This document shows positions 49,364 through 57,407 of a stretch of 64,000 nucleotides of DNA, in pieces. The notes below the pieces were generated by a model that was not told where the DNA came from, did not search any database, and worked only from the letters and a program-made list of their open reading frames with translations. Within the stretch, counting starts at the first letter, position 1; every line of letters starts with the position of its first letter. Origin of the DNA: an uncultured Selenomonadaceae bacterium (GTDB taxonomy: Bacteria > Bacillota > Negativicutes > Selenomonadales > Selenomonadaceae); assembly GCA_905234235.1 (NCBI GenBank), contig CAJOHN010000005.1, forward strand, positions 1-64,000. Direction: 5' to 3'. The translations under genes and the position numbers were made by a program.

Positions 49364-49898
49364 TAAAAAGTTCCTAATCGTCTTCGGAGTAACTTCTTTA
49401 GTCGCGCTGGCTGTTTTATTTTTAATCGGTCTTAGCGAAGATGATACGCCTGCATTGCCGCCGCCGTCGCCCGTAAAAAAAATCAGCGTCTACGTTTCGG
49501 GGCAAGTCAAAAATATTTCTGTTGTCGAACTCGAAGACACAGGCGATTTAAGATTTGTCGACGCCGTGAATAAAGCGGGAGGTTTAACCGAATTTGCCGA
49601 CACCGAAGCCGTTAATTTGGCTGAAACGCTCTCCGACGGGCAACATATTCACATTCCGACCAAAGAAATTTTTCTACAACAAAATATCGCCGCGCAGAGT
49701 TCAAGCGATCTCGTCAACATAAACACTGCCGACGCCGAACGCCTCGCCACGCTTAAAGGTATAGGTTTGGCATTGGCGCAGAGGATTATCGATTATCGCG
49801 AGCAAAACGGCGCGTTTAAGTCGATTGACGAGATTAAAAATGTTCGCGGCATCGGCGAGAAAAAATTTGCCGCCTTCAAAGATAAAATCACGATTTAA
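49356..49898 (+). CDS. comEA: ComEA-type DNA-binding competence protein
   Basis: The 180-residue protein has one N-terminal membrane anchor, a proline spacer, an SLBB domain (KISVYVSGQVKNISVVEL; FVDAVNKAGGL; GQHIHIPTK), and a C-terminal double helix-hairpin-helix (LVNINTADAERLATLKGIG; KSIDEIKNVRGIGEKKF). ComEA binds incoming double-stranded DNA on the outer face of the cytoplasmic membrane during transformation. The gene starts inside the serA stop (ATGTTTAA). The pairing with serA is odd; ComEC proper is not in the window. Confidence 0.9.
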   Translation: MFNKKFLIVFGVTSLVALAVLFLIGLSEDDTPALPPPSPVKKISVYVSGQVKNISVVELEDTGDLRFVDAVNKAGGLTEFADTEAVNLAETLSDGQHIHIPTKEIFLQQNIAAQSSSDLVNINTADAERLATLKGIGLALAQRIIDYREQNGAFKSIDEIKNVRGIGEKKFAAFKDKITI

Positions 49899-49910
49899 AT
49901 CAACGAAAAA

Positions 49911-49943
49911 CCCTCCGACACTTTGCCGAAGGGCTTTTTTTTT
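49911..49943. terminator. Bidirectional terminator between comEA and budA
   Basis: CCCTCCG/CGAAGGG hairpin (one mismatch) with A5 before and T9 after. Confidence 0.65.
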
Positions 49944-49955
49944 TGGCTTATGTTG

Positions 49956-50768
49956 TTAATTTTTCTTGACGCTGTCTTGTTCAGCCTTGCGAATGTCTTC
50001 CTTCAAGTCTTGGTTAAAGTTCAGCGTGTGGAAATTATTTTTCTTGGGAACATTCATGTTAAAAGCGTCGGTTTTATCGAATTGCGCCTCGCCGTTCGCC
50101 AAATTCAAGCCGAGAACGTGCCCGCCGAGTTTTTTATCCGCCGTTATGAAATGGAAATGCCAGCCTGTAGAATTAAGCGAACTCATAAAATCGGGGCAAT
50201 ACAAGCCGACAATCGTTCCGTCAACATTTTCAAGCGTAAGTTCTTTTTGCGTCTTCAAAGCCTCGACCAAAGTCGGATAAGGTTCTTTCGCGCCCGCCTC
50301 ACTGCGGACTAAAATCTCTTTAAACGTGCCGCTAAGCTTAATCATATAAAAACTGTTGCGCCCGTGCTTGTCGACTTGCTCGCTAAAAATTTTTTCAAGT
50401 GATTCCTTATCAGCGACGTTGGTGAGTTTGACGGAAAAATCTTTATCAAAAAAAGTGACGTTCGAGAAAGGGACGGTATCCTTGTCGCGCATGATATTTA
50501 TCTTGCAATCTTGATTTGCCTGATAAACAACGCCGTCAAGAACAATCATCTCGCCGTTAAGCCCCTCGAAAGTTCCAATTCCGGTGTCGCCGTGCGTTTT
50601 CAAGTCTTTTACGGTAACGGAGCCGTCAAAATAGCCCATAGTAAGCGATTGAAGCAACGCGACTTGGTAAATCGTCTCCTTATCCTGCGCGGGAGCCGCA
50701 TTTGTAGCTGTAAAAGGCGCGGAAGCGATTAATCCTGCCGCGATAGCCGCCAAAAATTTTTTCTTCAT
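49956..50768 (-). CDS. budA: Exported alpha-acetolactate decarboxylase
   Basis: The 270-residue protein has a signal peptide (cleavage near TNAAPA) and the acetolactate decarboxylase body: YQVALLQSLTMGYFDG, DTGIGTFEGLNGEMIVLDGVVYQA and the Zn-binding GWHFHFITADKKLGGHVLG. It turns acetolactate into acetoin. An exported form is known in some Firmicutes; here it would act in the periplasm. Start ATG 50768 with AGGAGG. Confidence 0.9.
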   Translation of the reverse strand: MKKKFLAAIAAGLIASAPFTATNAAPAQDKETIYQVALLQSLTMGYFDGSVTVKDLKTHGDTGIGTFEGLNGEMIVLDGVVYQANQDCKINIMRDKDTVPFSNVTFFDKDFSVKLTNVADKESLEKIFSEQVDKHGRNSFYMIKLSGTFKEILVRSEAGAKEPYPTLVEALKTQKELTLENVDGTIVGLYCPDFMSSLNSTGWHFHFITADKKLGGHVLGLNLANGEAQFDKTDAFNMNVPKKNNFHTLNFNQDLKEDIRKAEQDSVKKN

Positions 50769-50806
50769 GTAAATCCTCCTGTAATTCCAAAACATATTTG
50801 GCGGAT

Positions 50807-50836
50807 ATTATATTCGTGAAGGCAACGGGCTGTCAA
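50807..50836 (-). promoter_or_regulatory. Promoter of budA
   Basis: On the minus strand TTGACA (50836-50831), 18-nt spacer, TATAAT (50812-50807). Confidence 0.6.
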
Positions 50837-50908
50837 TATTTCTTTGAAATGTTTTCGGCAGGAAATTTTAATCTCGCGGCTAATTTTCATGTTCGGAAGG
50901 TGATTTTT

Positions 50909-51745
50909 ATGCAAAACTCTGCTCTGAATTGGTTTCCAGGACATATGAAGAAAGCTCAACGCCTCATCGAAGAAAATTTACCGCTCGTCGACCTCGTAAT
51001 TGAACTTTTGGACGCAAGAATCCCTATCAGCAGTCAAAATCCTATGCTCCGCGAACTTTTAGGTGATAAATCGCGCTTAATCGTCCTAAATAAGGCTGAC
51101 CTCGCCGCGAACGTCGATTTTTGGCTCAAAAAGTTCCGCGATGATAATTTTCAAGCCGTCGCCGTCGATTCTGTCAAAGGTTCGGGCATTAAACAGCTTA
51201 TCGCGCTCGCTAAATCAATTTCGGCGTCCAAAACCAATAAATTTGCCAAATTCGGCGCAAAACCTCGTTCCGCTCGCGCTATGATTGTCGGTATTCCAAA
51301 TGTCGGCAAATCTTCGCTCATAAATCGGCTTGCGGGGATGAATCACGCCAAAATTGAGAATAAACCCGGCGTCACTCGCGCCAAACAGTGGATTAAAATC
51401 GCTGACGGCTTAGATTTACTCGATATGCCGGGAATTTTATATCCGAAGTTCGATAATCCCGAAGTCGCGCTAAAATTATCGTGGATTTATGCTATCAGCG
51501 ACGAAATTCACGACTTGGAGCAGATTGTTTGCAAACTTTTGGAAGTTTTAGCCGAAAAATTTCCTAATAGTCTCGTTAAACGCTATAAAATCGAAATTTC
51601 AGGCGACGGGCACGAATTGCTAAATAAAATCGCTTTGAAACGCGGTTGCATAAAAAAAGGCGGCATCATCGACACCGACAAAGCTTTGCGTATGATTCTA
51701 TCTGAATTTCGCGCAGGTAAACTCGGTAAAGTCAATTTGGATTAA
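50909..51745 (+). CDS. rbgA: Ribosome biogenesis GTPase RbgA/YlqF
   Basis: The 278-residue circularly permuted GTPase starts NWFPGHMKKAQRLI, has G4 VLNKADL before G1 GIPNVGKSSLINRL and G3 LLDMPG, plus a C-terminal RNA-binding helical part (KRGCIKKGGIIDTDKA). It matures the 50S subunit. Start ATG 50909 after GGAAGGTGAT; the open frame further up is not needed. Confidence 0.94.
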   Translation: MQNSALNWFPGHMKKAQRLIEENLPLVDLVIELLDARIPISSQNPMLRELLGDKSRLIVLNKADLAANVDFWLKKFRDDNFQAVAVDSVKGSGIKQLIALAKSISASKTNKFAKFGAKPRSARAMIVGIPNVGKSSLINRLAGMNHAKIENKPGVTRAKQWIKIADGLDLLDMPGILYPKFDNPEVALKLSWIYAISDEIHDLEQIVCKLLEVLAEKFPNSLVKRYKIEISGDGHELLNKIALKRGCIKKGGIIDTDKALRMILSEFRAGKLGKVNLD

Positions 51746-51889
51746 AAAAAATTTCCGAAATTAATCGGAGAAAGTTCTTATGAGCGAGGTTTGGACGTGC
51801 CAGATACTTTTAATCGAAAAAATCCTGCCGCTTACGTTCAAGACGAGATTTTTCCGCCATACAGTTGGTAAAACTGGAATATTGGCGGA
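51744..51889 (-). ncRNA. Orphan structured small RNA of about 145 nt
   Basis: A consensus promoter (51893-51920) faces away from the ABC gene, and a terminator (TCCGA/TCGGA, 51769-51754, then eight T) lies against the rbgA stop. Between them there is no ORF on this strand. The RNA can form a perfect TCCGCCA/TGGCGGA helix (51889-51883 with 51859-51853) with an inner CAGTT/AACTG loop. A pseudoknot is also possible: 51841-51834 with 51798-51791, and 51832-51824 with 51789-51783. I cannot assign it to 6S, SRP, tmRNA or a known riboswitch. Confidence 0.55.
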
Positions 51890-51892
51890 GAC

Positions 51893-51920
51893 ATTATAAA
51901 AAAAAAAAACGGACTGTCAA
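51893..51920 (-). promoter_or_regulatory. Promoter of the orphan sRNA
   Basis: On the minus strand TTGACA (51920-51915), 16-nt spacer containing a T12 run, TATAAT (51898-51893); both hexamers are consensus. Confidence 0.65.
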
Positions 51921-51971
51921 GCGTTCAAAATAAAAAATTTTTGAGTTGAAAGTTTGCTCTGAGGTGATTTC

Positions 51972-53417
51972 ATGAGCCTGAAAAGACTTTTACCAGCGAT
52001 TTTAGCCAATATCTCCGCCGCATTGAGCGAAATTTTATTAATGGCGTCGTCAGCATGGCTAATCGCGTCCGCCGCACTGCATCCGCCGCTTTCTTCGCTG
52101 TCAATCGCCATAACTTTAGTCCGAACCGCAGGAATTTCGCGCGCAATTTTGCGTTACGCCGACCGATTCATTTCGCACAAAATAATTTTCAAACTTTTGG
52201 ACGAACTGCGCGGCAAATTATATTTTCAAGCCGCAAAAATCTTGCCGCTCAAGTCTGGACGCACTCACGAAGGAGAGCTTTTACATTCTTTAACCGTCTC
52301 CGCCGACCTTTTGAAAGATTTCTTTCCGCGAGTAGTCTTGCCGCTGTCAACAGCCGCATTGGTTACGATTTTATTAACATATTTCTTGCGCGAACCGATT
52401 TTTCCGCTGATTTTTATCTTGAACATAATTTTAGCCGCGCAGATTGACATAAAACCTGCAGATGATTCGGATTATCGAGAAAAAATCTTAGATTTCAATG
52501 ACGGGCGCGACGAATTAAAGATTTTCGGCACTGAACCTGCGATAAAGTCACTTGACAAGGCGGCAAAAAGTTTTGGAGAGGAAAATTTACGACTAACGAC
52601 GCGGCAAATCAATTTAGACACGGCTTTTAAGGTTTTTAATGCGGCGGGATTTTTTTTTATTCTGTTAAAAGTATCAGAGGTAGCAGATACAATCGGATTA
52701 ATTGTTTGGAGTTTAATTTTCTTAGCGACGTTGGAAATTTTTGCTCAAATACCGCCTGCGATAAGGGCTTGGAAGAAGATTACAAGATTAAAAGATGAAA
52801 AGATGAAAAGTTTGGCTCCCGCGCAGATTTTGACTACAGATAAAGCGATTGAGATTAAAAATTTAAGTTTTGGCTATGGCGGCGAGAAAATTTTTGATGA
52901 TTTTAATTTGACGATTGAGCGCGGCGAGAAAATAGCGATAGTAGGAGAAAGTGGTGCTGGTAAAACGACGCTTTTATATCTTTTGATGAAACTTTTTGCG
53001 CCTGACGGCGGCACAATAGCGATTAACGGGAAAATATCTGCCTCTACGTTCACGAATTACATTTTTTCGAGTTCAATACGCACTAACTTTGAAATGCTAA
53101 ATGAAAATATTTCCGACGAAGAAATTTTAGCGGCGTTAAGAGTTGTCGGGATTGAAAATTTTGACATAGACGCTACAATCGGCGAGGACGGCGCGAATTT
53201 ATCTGGCGGCGAGCGAAATCGTTTACAAATCGCGTTGGCACTGGCTAAAGACGCAGAAATTTTGATATTGGACGAGCCGACGGCAGGAATTGACAAAGCC
53301 CGCGCAGAAAAATTAATTGCGAATCTGATAGCGTCAACAAAAAATCGCACGCTGATAATCATCACGCACGACTCGAATTATTTTTCGGAAATGGGGAGGC
53401 TTGAACTTGTACACTAA
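51972..53417 (+). CDS. CydC-like ABC exporter subunit
   Basis: The 481-residue half-transporter has five or six membrane helices (MLLASSAWLIASAAL-type CydC start) and an ATPase domain with Walker A GESGAGKTTLL, signature LSGGERNRL and Walker B ILILDEPTAG. CydDC exports cysteine and glutathione and is needed for cytochrome bd. No CydD partner is adjacent, and the protein is about 70 residues shorter than usual CydC. A repeat-like stretch (52776-52811) encodes ITRLKDEKMK between the two domains. RBS GAGGTGATTT. Confidence 0.75.
   Translation: MSLKRLLPAILANISAALSEILLMASSAWLIASAALHPPLSSLSIAITLVRTAGISRAILRYADRFISHKIIFKLLDELRGKLYFQAAKILPLKSGRTHEGELLHSLTVSADLLKDFFPRVVLPLSTAALVTILLTYFLREPIFPLIFILNIILAAQIDIKPADDSDYREKILDFNDGRDELKIFGTEPAIKSLDKAAKSFGEENLRLTTRQINLDTAFKVFNAAGFFFILLKVSEVADTIGLIVWSLIFLATLEIFAQIPPAIRAWKKITRLKDEKMKSLAPAQILTTDKAIEIKNLSFGYGGEKIFDDFNLTIERGEKIAIVGESGAGKTTLLYLLMKLFAPDGGTIAINGKISASTFTNYIFSSSIRTNFEMLNENISDEEILAALRVVGIENFDIDATIGEDGANLSGGERNRLQIALALAKDAEILILDEPTAGIDKARAEKLIANLIASTKNRTLIIITHDSNYFSEMGRLELVH
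52776..52811. repeat. In-frame AGATGAAAAG repeat inside the ABC gene
   Basis: AAGATTAAAAGATG followed by AAAAGATGAAAAG. The 18-mer AGATGAAAAGATGAAAAG is the reverse complement of the end of repeat copy 2 (14379-14396), and AAGATTAAAAGAT also occurs in copy 1. Confidence 0.55.
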
Positions 53418-53937
53418 AAAAATTTATTTCAGCGGCGGCAACGTTCGTGAACTGCAGGAGATTTTTAGAGACTTGCCGGGCGTTGTGAGCGTTTTAATCG
53501 GGAAATTATCTGCGCGGAATGTTCACAGCTACATAAATCCCGAAATGCAGACGATTGAAGAAGTTCCGAGCGTCGAAATCGAATTCAATCCAAAGAAAAT
53601 GGATTTGTCGATGCTAATGGACGTGCTTTTTAATGTTTTGAATCCCTACGCCGACAAAACTTTGGGCGTTTACTATAATTCGGGTGAAGATGAGCCGCAA
53701 GTCGAATTGCACTTGAATTTTATCGCCAATCGAGGACGCGAGCCTGTTGTTTCAAAAGCTTGCCTGACGATCAACGACCCGAACATTGATAAGGTTGTGC
53801 GGAAATGTTTTGTAAGCGTTGGACGGCTGATAAATTTTACCGTCGCGCCGGAAGCCGAGCAAAATTTCCTGCGCAAGCACCCCGAAATAAAAACGGAGAT
53901 TGACTTGACAAAGCTAAAAACTTCCCTTAAATTTTGA
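53407..53937 (+). CDS. MsrA homologue lacking the catalytic cysteine
   Basis: The 176-residue protein aligns along most of its length with methionine sulfoxide reductase A: KIYFSGGNVRELQEIFRDLPGVVSV corresponds to the MsrA block around GGCFWGVE, and SVEIEFNPKKMDLSMLMDVLFNVLNPY to the following strand-helix. The invariant GCFW is replaced by GNVR, so the nucleophilic Cys is gone, and no other GCFW occurs. It cannot be a normal reductase; it may bind methionine sulfoxide or a partner. TTG start 53407, overlapping the ABC gene, RBS GGGGAGG. Confidence 0.65.
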   Translation: MYTKKIYFSGGNVRELQEIFRDLPGVVSVLIGKLSARNVHSYINPEMQTIEEVPSVEIEFNPKKMDLSMLMDVLFNVLNPYADKTLGVYYNSGEDEPQVELHLNFIANRGREPVVSKACLTINDPNIDKVVRKCFVSVGRLINFTVAPEAEQNFLRKHPEIKTEIDLTKLKTSLKF

Positions 53938-53956
53938 TTGAGGGGAGGTGATAAAA

Positions 53957-55042
53957 ATGCGCGAACGATTGGAGGAAAGGCGGCGGGAGTTCACAAGCAA
54001 AATGCGCAATCGGAAATTATTTTGGTCATTCATAATTTGTTTATTCATAATCACGGGTTCGCTAGCTCACATGGGATTCAATTCGGACTTCACGCGGCTC
54101 AAAGACGATTTGTCGTCGAACTTTAAATCTGAAGCAGTTTTGCCGACCTTCCAAAAGCCGACAACGATAATGTTAATGGGCATAGACGAACGCAAAGACG
54201 ACGTGGGACGCTCCGATACGCTGATGGTTTTGAATCTATCAAAGGATAAGGCGTCGCTGTTGACGATTCCGCGTGATACAATGGTTTATATCAACCGTCA
54301 CGGTTACCAAAAAATCAATGCGGCGTATGCATACGGCGGCGCGAAATTGGCGCGTGAAACCGTCGAGGAATTTCTCGGCATTGAAGTTGATTATTACGTC
54401 GCGATTAATAAGGCGCGTTTCGCTGAAGTTATTGACGCAATGGGCGGCGTAGATGTTTACATTGAGCGCGATATGTATTACGAAGACCCCTGGGACGATG
54501 ATGGGCTTGTTATTGATTTAAAGCAAGGGCGTCGGCACCTCAATGGCGATACAGCGATTCAATTCGTGCGTTTCCGTGACGCTGAGGGCGATGTCGGGCG
54601 TGTGCGTCGTCAACAAGCTTTTATGAGAGCCTGCGCGGACAGATTAAGCGAGCCGTCAATGTTGATTAAAATTCCTGAGCTGTTGAGTGTGGCGGTTAAG
54701 GCGATTGATACGGATTTAACTTCGGGCGAAATGTTAGCGGCGGCTGGTTCTCTTAAAAACGCGGAGACAAAAGACAATATTAAAACGGGCGTCGTGCCCG
54801 GCTGGTTGCAGTATATCAACGATGTCAGCTATCTGATTCCCAACGCCGAACGCTTAGGCGATGTCATGCGCGATAATCTTGGCTTTAAAGTTAATAAAAA
54901 ACACTTTGAGCAGTTGGCTTACGATTACGCTGAGGGCAATGACGCCGATTATTACGACGTGAATTTTAATCACAAAGGCGATTTGCGCTTGATGAATTAT
55001 TTAGACCGTCATAAGTTTGACTTGTCGGATAATGAACTTTGA
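53957..55042 (+). CDS. LytR-CpsA-Psr family wall-polymer ligase
   Basis: The 361-residue protein has one N-terminal membrane anchor and the LCP domain: IMLMGIDERKDDVGRSDTLMVLNL, TIPRDTMVYI, GYQKINAAYAYGG, VRFRDAEGDVGRVRRQQAFM (the Arg/Asp pyrophosphate site). LCP enzymes attach lipid-linked glycopolymers to peptidoglycan. Start ATG 53957 behind GGGGAGGTG. Terminator at 55053-55081. Confidence 0.92.
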   Translation: MRERLEERRREFTSKMRNRKLFWSFIICLFIITGSLAHMGFNSDFTRLKDDLSSNFKSEAVLPTFQKPTTIMLMGIDERKDDVGRSDTLMVLNLSKDKASLLTIPRDTMVYINRHGYQKINAAYAYGGAKLARETVEEFLGIEVDYYVAINKARFAEVIDAMGGVDVYIERDMYYEDPWDDDGLVIDLKQGRRHLNGDTAIQFVRFRDAEGDVGRVRRQQAFMRACADRLSEPSMLIKIPELLSVAVKAIDTDLTSGEMLAAAGSLKNAETKDNIKTGVVPGWLQYINDVSYLIPNAERLGDVMRDNLGFKVNKKHFEQLAYDYAEGNDADYYDVNFNHKGDLRLMNYLDRHKFDLSDNEL

Positions 55043-55052
55043 AAATAAAAAG

Positions 55053-55081
55053 CTCCCGTCGAAATTAGCGGGAGTTTTTTT
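55053..55081. terminator. Bidirectional terminator between LCP gene and rpsI
   Basis: CTCCCG/CGGGAG stem (55053-55058 with 55069-55074) followed by T7, with an A-run on the left. Confidence 0.8.
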
Positions 55082-55096
55082 ATGTAAAACTTTTGA

Positions 55097-55489
55097 TTAA
55101 CGTTTCGAGAATTGGGAAGCTTTGCGAGCCTTTTTGAGCCCGTATTTGCGACGTTCCTTTTCACGCGGGTCGCGAGTGACGAAGCCGGCTTTTTTAAGTG
55201 CGGGGCGAAGGTCAGCATCGAGTTCCATAAGTGCGCGGGTAATTCCGTGACGAATTGCGCCTGCTTGACCGGTGGTGCCGCCGCCTTTGACGTTGGCTAT
55301 CACGTCGTATTTATCATTCATCTCGGTTAAGACGAGCGGCTGACGAACTATCAGCTCCAAAGTCTTCAAGCCGAAATATTCTTCCATAGCGCGATTGTTA
55401 ATCGTAACTTTGCCGTCGCCCGGAACTAAGCGGACGCGAGCAACCGAACTTTTGCGGCGACCGGTGCCATAGTAACTTACTTGTGCCAT
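55097..55489 (-). CDS. rpsI: 30S ribosomal protein S9
   Basis: The 130-residue protein has [31 protein letters not shown] and the C-terminal [15 protein letters not shown] whose final Arg contacts P-site tRNA. It lies 12 nt after rplM in the conserved L13-S9 operon. Confidence 0.98.
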   Translation of the reverse strand: MAQVSYYGTGRRKSSVARVRLVPGDGKVTINNRAMEEYFGLKTLELIVRQPLVLTEMNDKYDVIANVKGGGTTGQAGAIRHGITRALMELDADLRPALKKAGFVTRDPREKERRKYGLKKARKASQFSKR

Positions 55490-55501
55490 AATATTCTCTC
55501 C

Positions 55502-55942
55502 TTAGCGCGTTTCAATTTTAAGTTCTTCGGGCTTCTGCGCGGCGTAGGGGTGCTTGCCGTCCGCGAAGACGTGAAGTTTTCTAAACAAATCCGCGCCGAG
55601 TTTATTTTTCGGCAACATGCCCTTAACCGCGTGCTCAATAACACGTTCGGGGAATTTTTGCATCCATTCGCCCGCAGTCGCGTACTTGCCGCCGCCGAGA
55701 TAGCCGGTGTGATGGAAGTAAACTTTTTTGCGGAGCTTCTTGCCGGTGAAGACAGCCTTAGCCGCATTGATAATAACAACGAAATCTCCCGTGTCGACGT
55801 GAGGAGTAAATACAGGTTTATTTTTGCCGCGCAGAACTTTAGCGACTTCGGCGGCGAGGCGTCCGACGGTTTTGCCTTCGGCGTCAACGAGATACCATTT
55901 ACGCTCGACGCTGCCCGCCTTTGCCATGAACGTATCCTTCAT
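55502..55942 (-). CDS. rplM: 50S ribosomal protein L13
   Basis: The 146-residue protein has [39 protein letters not shown] and [12 protein letters not shown]. Start ATG 55942 ([11 protein letters not shown]) behind TGGAGGAA; the longer open frame has no RBS. First gene of rplM-rpsI, with a promoter at 56026-56054. Confidence 0.98.
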   Translation of the reverse strand: MKDTFMAKAGSVERKWYLVDAEGKTVGRLAAEVAKVLRGKNKPVFTPHVDTGDFVVIINAAKAVFTGKKLRKKVYFHHTGYLGGGKYATAGEWMQKFPERVIEHAVKGMLPKNKLGADLFRKLHVFADGKHPYAAQKPEELKIETR

Positions 55943-55987
55943 GAAAATTCCTCCAAAAATATTTTTGTGGTGGGTGCATATGTCCGG

Positions 55988-56022
55988 GGCTAATGGAAAC
56001 ACAGGCAAGCCGCCATATAGCC
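55988..56022 (-). promoter_or_regulatory. L13 leader-like hairpin
   Basis: In the rplM 5' leader GGCTA/TAGCC and ATGG/CCAT (56022-56013 with 55996-55988, one bulge) form a long hairpin between promoter and RBS. Firmicutes rplM operons are known to carry an L13-binding autoregulatory leader; assignment here is by position and shape. Confidence 0.4.
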
Positions 56023-56025
56023 GCG

Positions 56026-56054
56026 ATTGTAATAAAAACTTTTTACCCTGTCAA
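56026..56054 (-). promoter_or_regulatory. Promoter of rplM-rpsI
   Basis: On the minus strand TTGACA (56054-56049), 17-nt spacer, TACAAT (56031-56026). It overlaps the last codons of the BofA-like gene. Confidence 0.65.
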
Positions 56055-56056
56055 GT

Positions 56057-56296
56057 TCATTTGATAAAGTTCAGATAAATCGCAAGCAAGATTAATCCCG
56101 GTACGCCGAAGACGCCGACAATCAGCGCGTGAATAAAAGTTATTTTTATCATGAGAAGCCCCGTAAAGTTCACGAGGTAAAGAATCGCCGCGCCGATTAT
56201 ACTGTTCCAAATTATTTTGAACGGCAACTCGATAAAAAATTTCAGCGCGAGAATTATCAAAATGCCTGCGCCCAATCCGATAGCAACTTCAATCAT
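56057..56296 (-). CDS. BofA-family membrane protein
   Basis: The 79-residue protein has two or three hydrophobic helices and the BofA pattern WNSIIGAAILYLVNFTG and HALIVGVFGVPGLILL. In sporeformers BofA holds SpoIVFB inactive until sigma-K processing; in non-sporulating Negativicutes it is a relic or has another role. RBS GGAGGAA. Confidence 0.8.
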   Translation of the reverse strand: MIEVAIGLGAGILIILALKFFIELPFKIIWNSIIGAAILYLVNFTGLLMIKITFIHALIVGVFGVPGLILLAIYLNFIK

Positions 56297-56311
56297 GCAA
56301 ATTCCTCCAAA

Positions 56312-57403
56312 TCATCTTACGTAAATTGTAAGTGTATTATAAGCCAGCGATTGCAACGTTAAATTAGCAGTCGTCGCGGCTTGAAGTTCATTAAAAAGCG
56401 TTTGCGGAGAGCCGCCGTAATTTGCATTGAAAACAGCGCGCCCGCCTTCGTAACTGGAAAGATTTAAATTTTTGACGCGGGGATTTTTAACGAGCGCACT
56501 CTGCACGAGATTAATCTTAGAAAAGTCCGCGCCGTAAACAATAATCTCGACGCCTTGCCGCGAAGTGTACACGCCCGTTATCTGTTCGACGAAATAATTT
56601 CCGACTTGTTCGCCCGCCGAGCTCAATGCCTTTTTAGCGGCGATTGCCTGCGAATTGTCGTAAGCCGAGCCGTATTGCCCGTCTGCCGCGATAATCTGCC
56701 CCGTCTTGACGATAAACATTTTTGCTTCGACGCGAGCCCGACAAGCTTGCATATTCGTACGCTGATTGCCCGGCAAATAATTCCCCATATCGCCGACGCC
56801 CTCGCTGAAACTTTCGCCGACAATCATAATATCCGCGCCGAATTTTTCAGCCGCCGACTTCATCTGCGCGGCATTCATCGCCATAGGATTTTGATAACTG
56901 AGCCCCGTGCCGACTTCGATAACGTTAGAAAAGCCCGCGTTGAGGAGCGTCTTGACAATCGCAACTTCGCCGCCCGAACCATTAACATTGTAATTCAAAT
57001 GCTGTTCGGGGACGTAGACGGCAATTTTCGGGTTGCGGAGCCGGACGTTGATAATCCCAAGCCGCGTCAGTTCATTCATGAGTTTTGAATTTGGTTGGTC
57101 GTCGACGGTAGCATTAATCGTTACGCGCCAACCGCCCGCAAATTGTTCGCGACTTATAACGCTGTACTCATTGACGAAGCCGCGAGACTGCGTATAAATT
57201 TCGTCACTGATTAACATGCTGTTTTGAACCAAAGTTTCCGCGTCAACTAAAATTCCGACAGTATCCTCGACAGCAACGCGAAGCGCATCATTCTCCGCGT
57301 CGACAGGCGTTAATCCCGTGCCCGTTACTGTAACATTTTTTGCCAACGCCGTCGCACTAAAAATCATCAGCAACGCCAGCAATGTTAATAAAAATTTTTT
57401 CAT
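56312..57403 (-). CDS. FlgT N-domain-like exported protein
   Basis: The 363-residue protein has a signal peptide (MKKFLLTLLALLMIFSATALA) and a first domain (about residues 22-115) of the FlgT-N type: VTGTGLTPVDAENDALRVAVEDTVG, then GFVNEYSVISRE and WRVTINATVDD. The rest is a TolB/CsgG-like region (NPKIAVYVPEQ; IMIVGESFSEG) and an unrecognised C terminus. FlgT is a flagellar outer-ring protein; role here is inferred. RBS AAAGGAG; translated just after the CsgG-like gene. Confidence 0.6.
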   Translation of the reverse strand: MKKFLLTLLALLMIFSATALAKNVTVTGTGLTPVDAENDALRVAVEDTVGILVDAETLVQNSMLISDEIYTQSRGFVNEYSVISREQFAGGWRVTINATVDDQPNSKLMNELTRLGIINVRLRNPKIAVYVPEQHLNYNVNGSGGEVAIVKTLLNAGFSNVIEVGTGLSYQNPMAMNAAQMKSAAEKFGADIMIVGESFSEGVGDMGNYLPGNQRTNMQACRARVEAKMFIVKTGQIIAADGQYGSAYDNSQAIAAKKALSSAGEQVGNYFVEQITGVYTSRQGVEIIVYGADFSKINLVQSALVKNPRVKNLNLSSYEGGRAVFNANYGGSPQTLFNELQAATTANLTLQSLAYNTLTIYVR

Positions 57404-57407
57404 GTCC

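Noticed and set aside
51780-51900. 39-residue plus-strand ORF (ATG 51780) and an overlapping 31-codon frame between rbgA and the ABC gene
   Set aside because: Neither has a good start context with family-like sequence, and the strand opposite shows a promoter, terminator and stable helices that explain the region better as an RNA gene.
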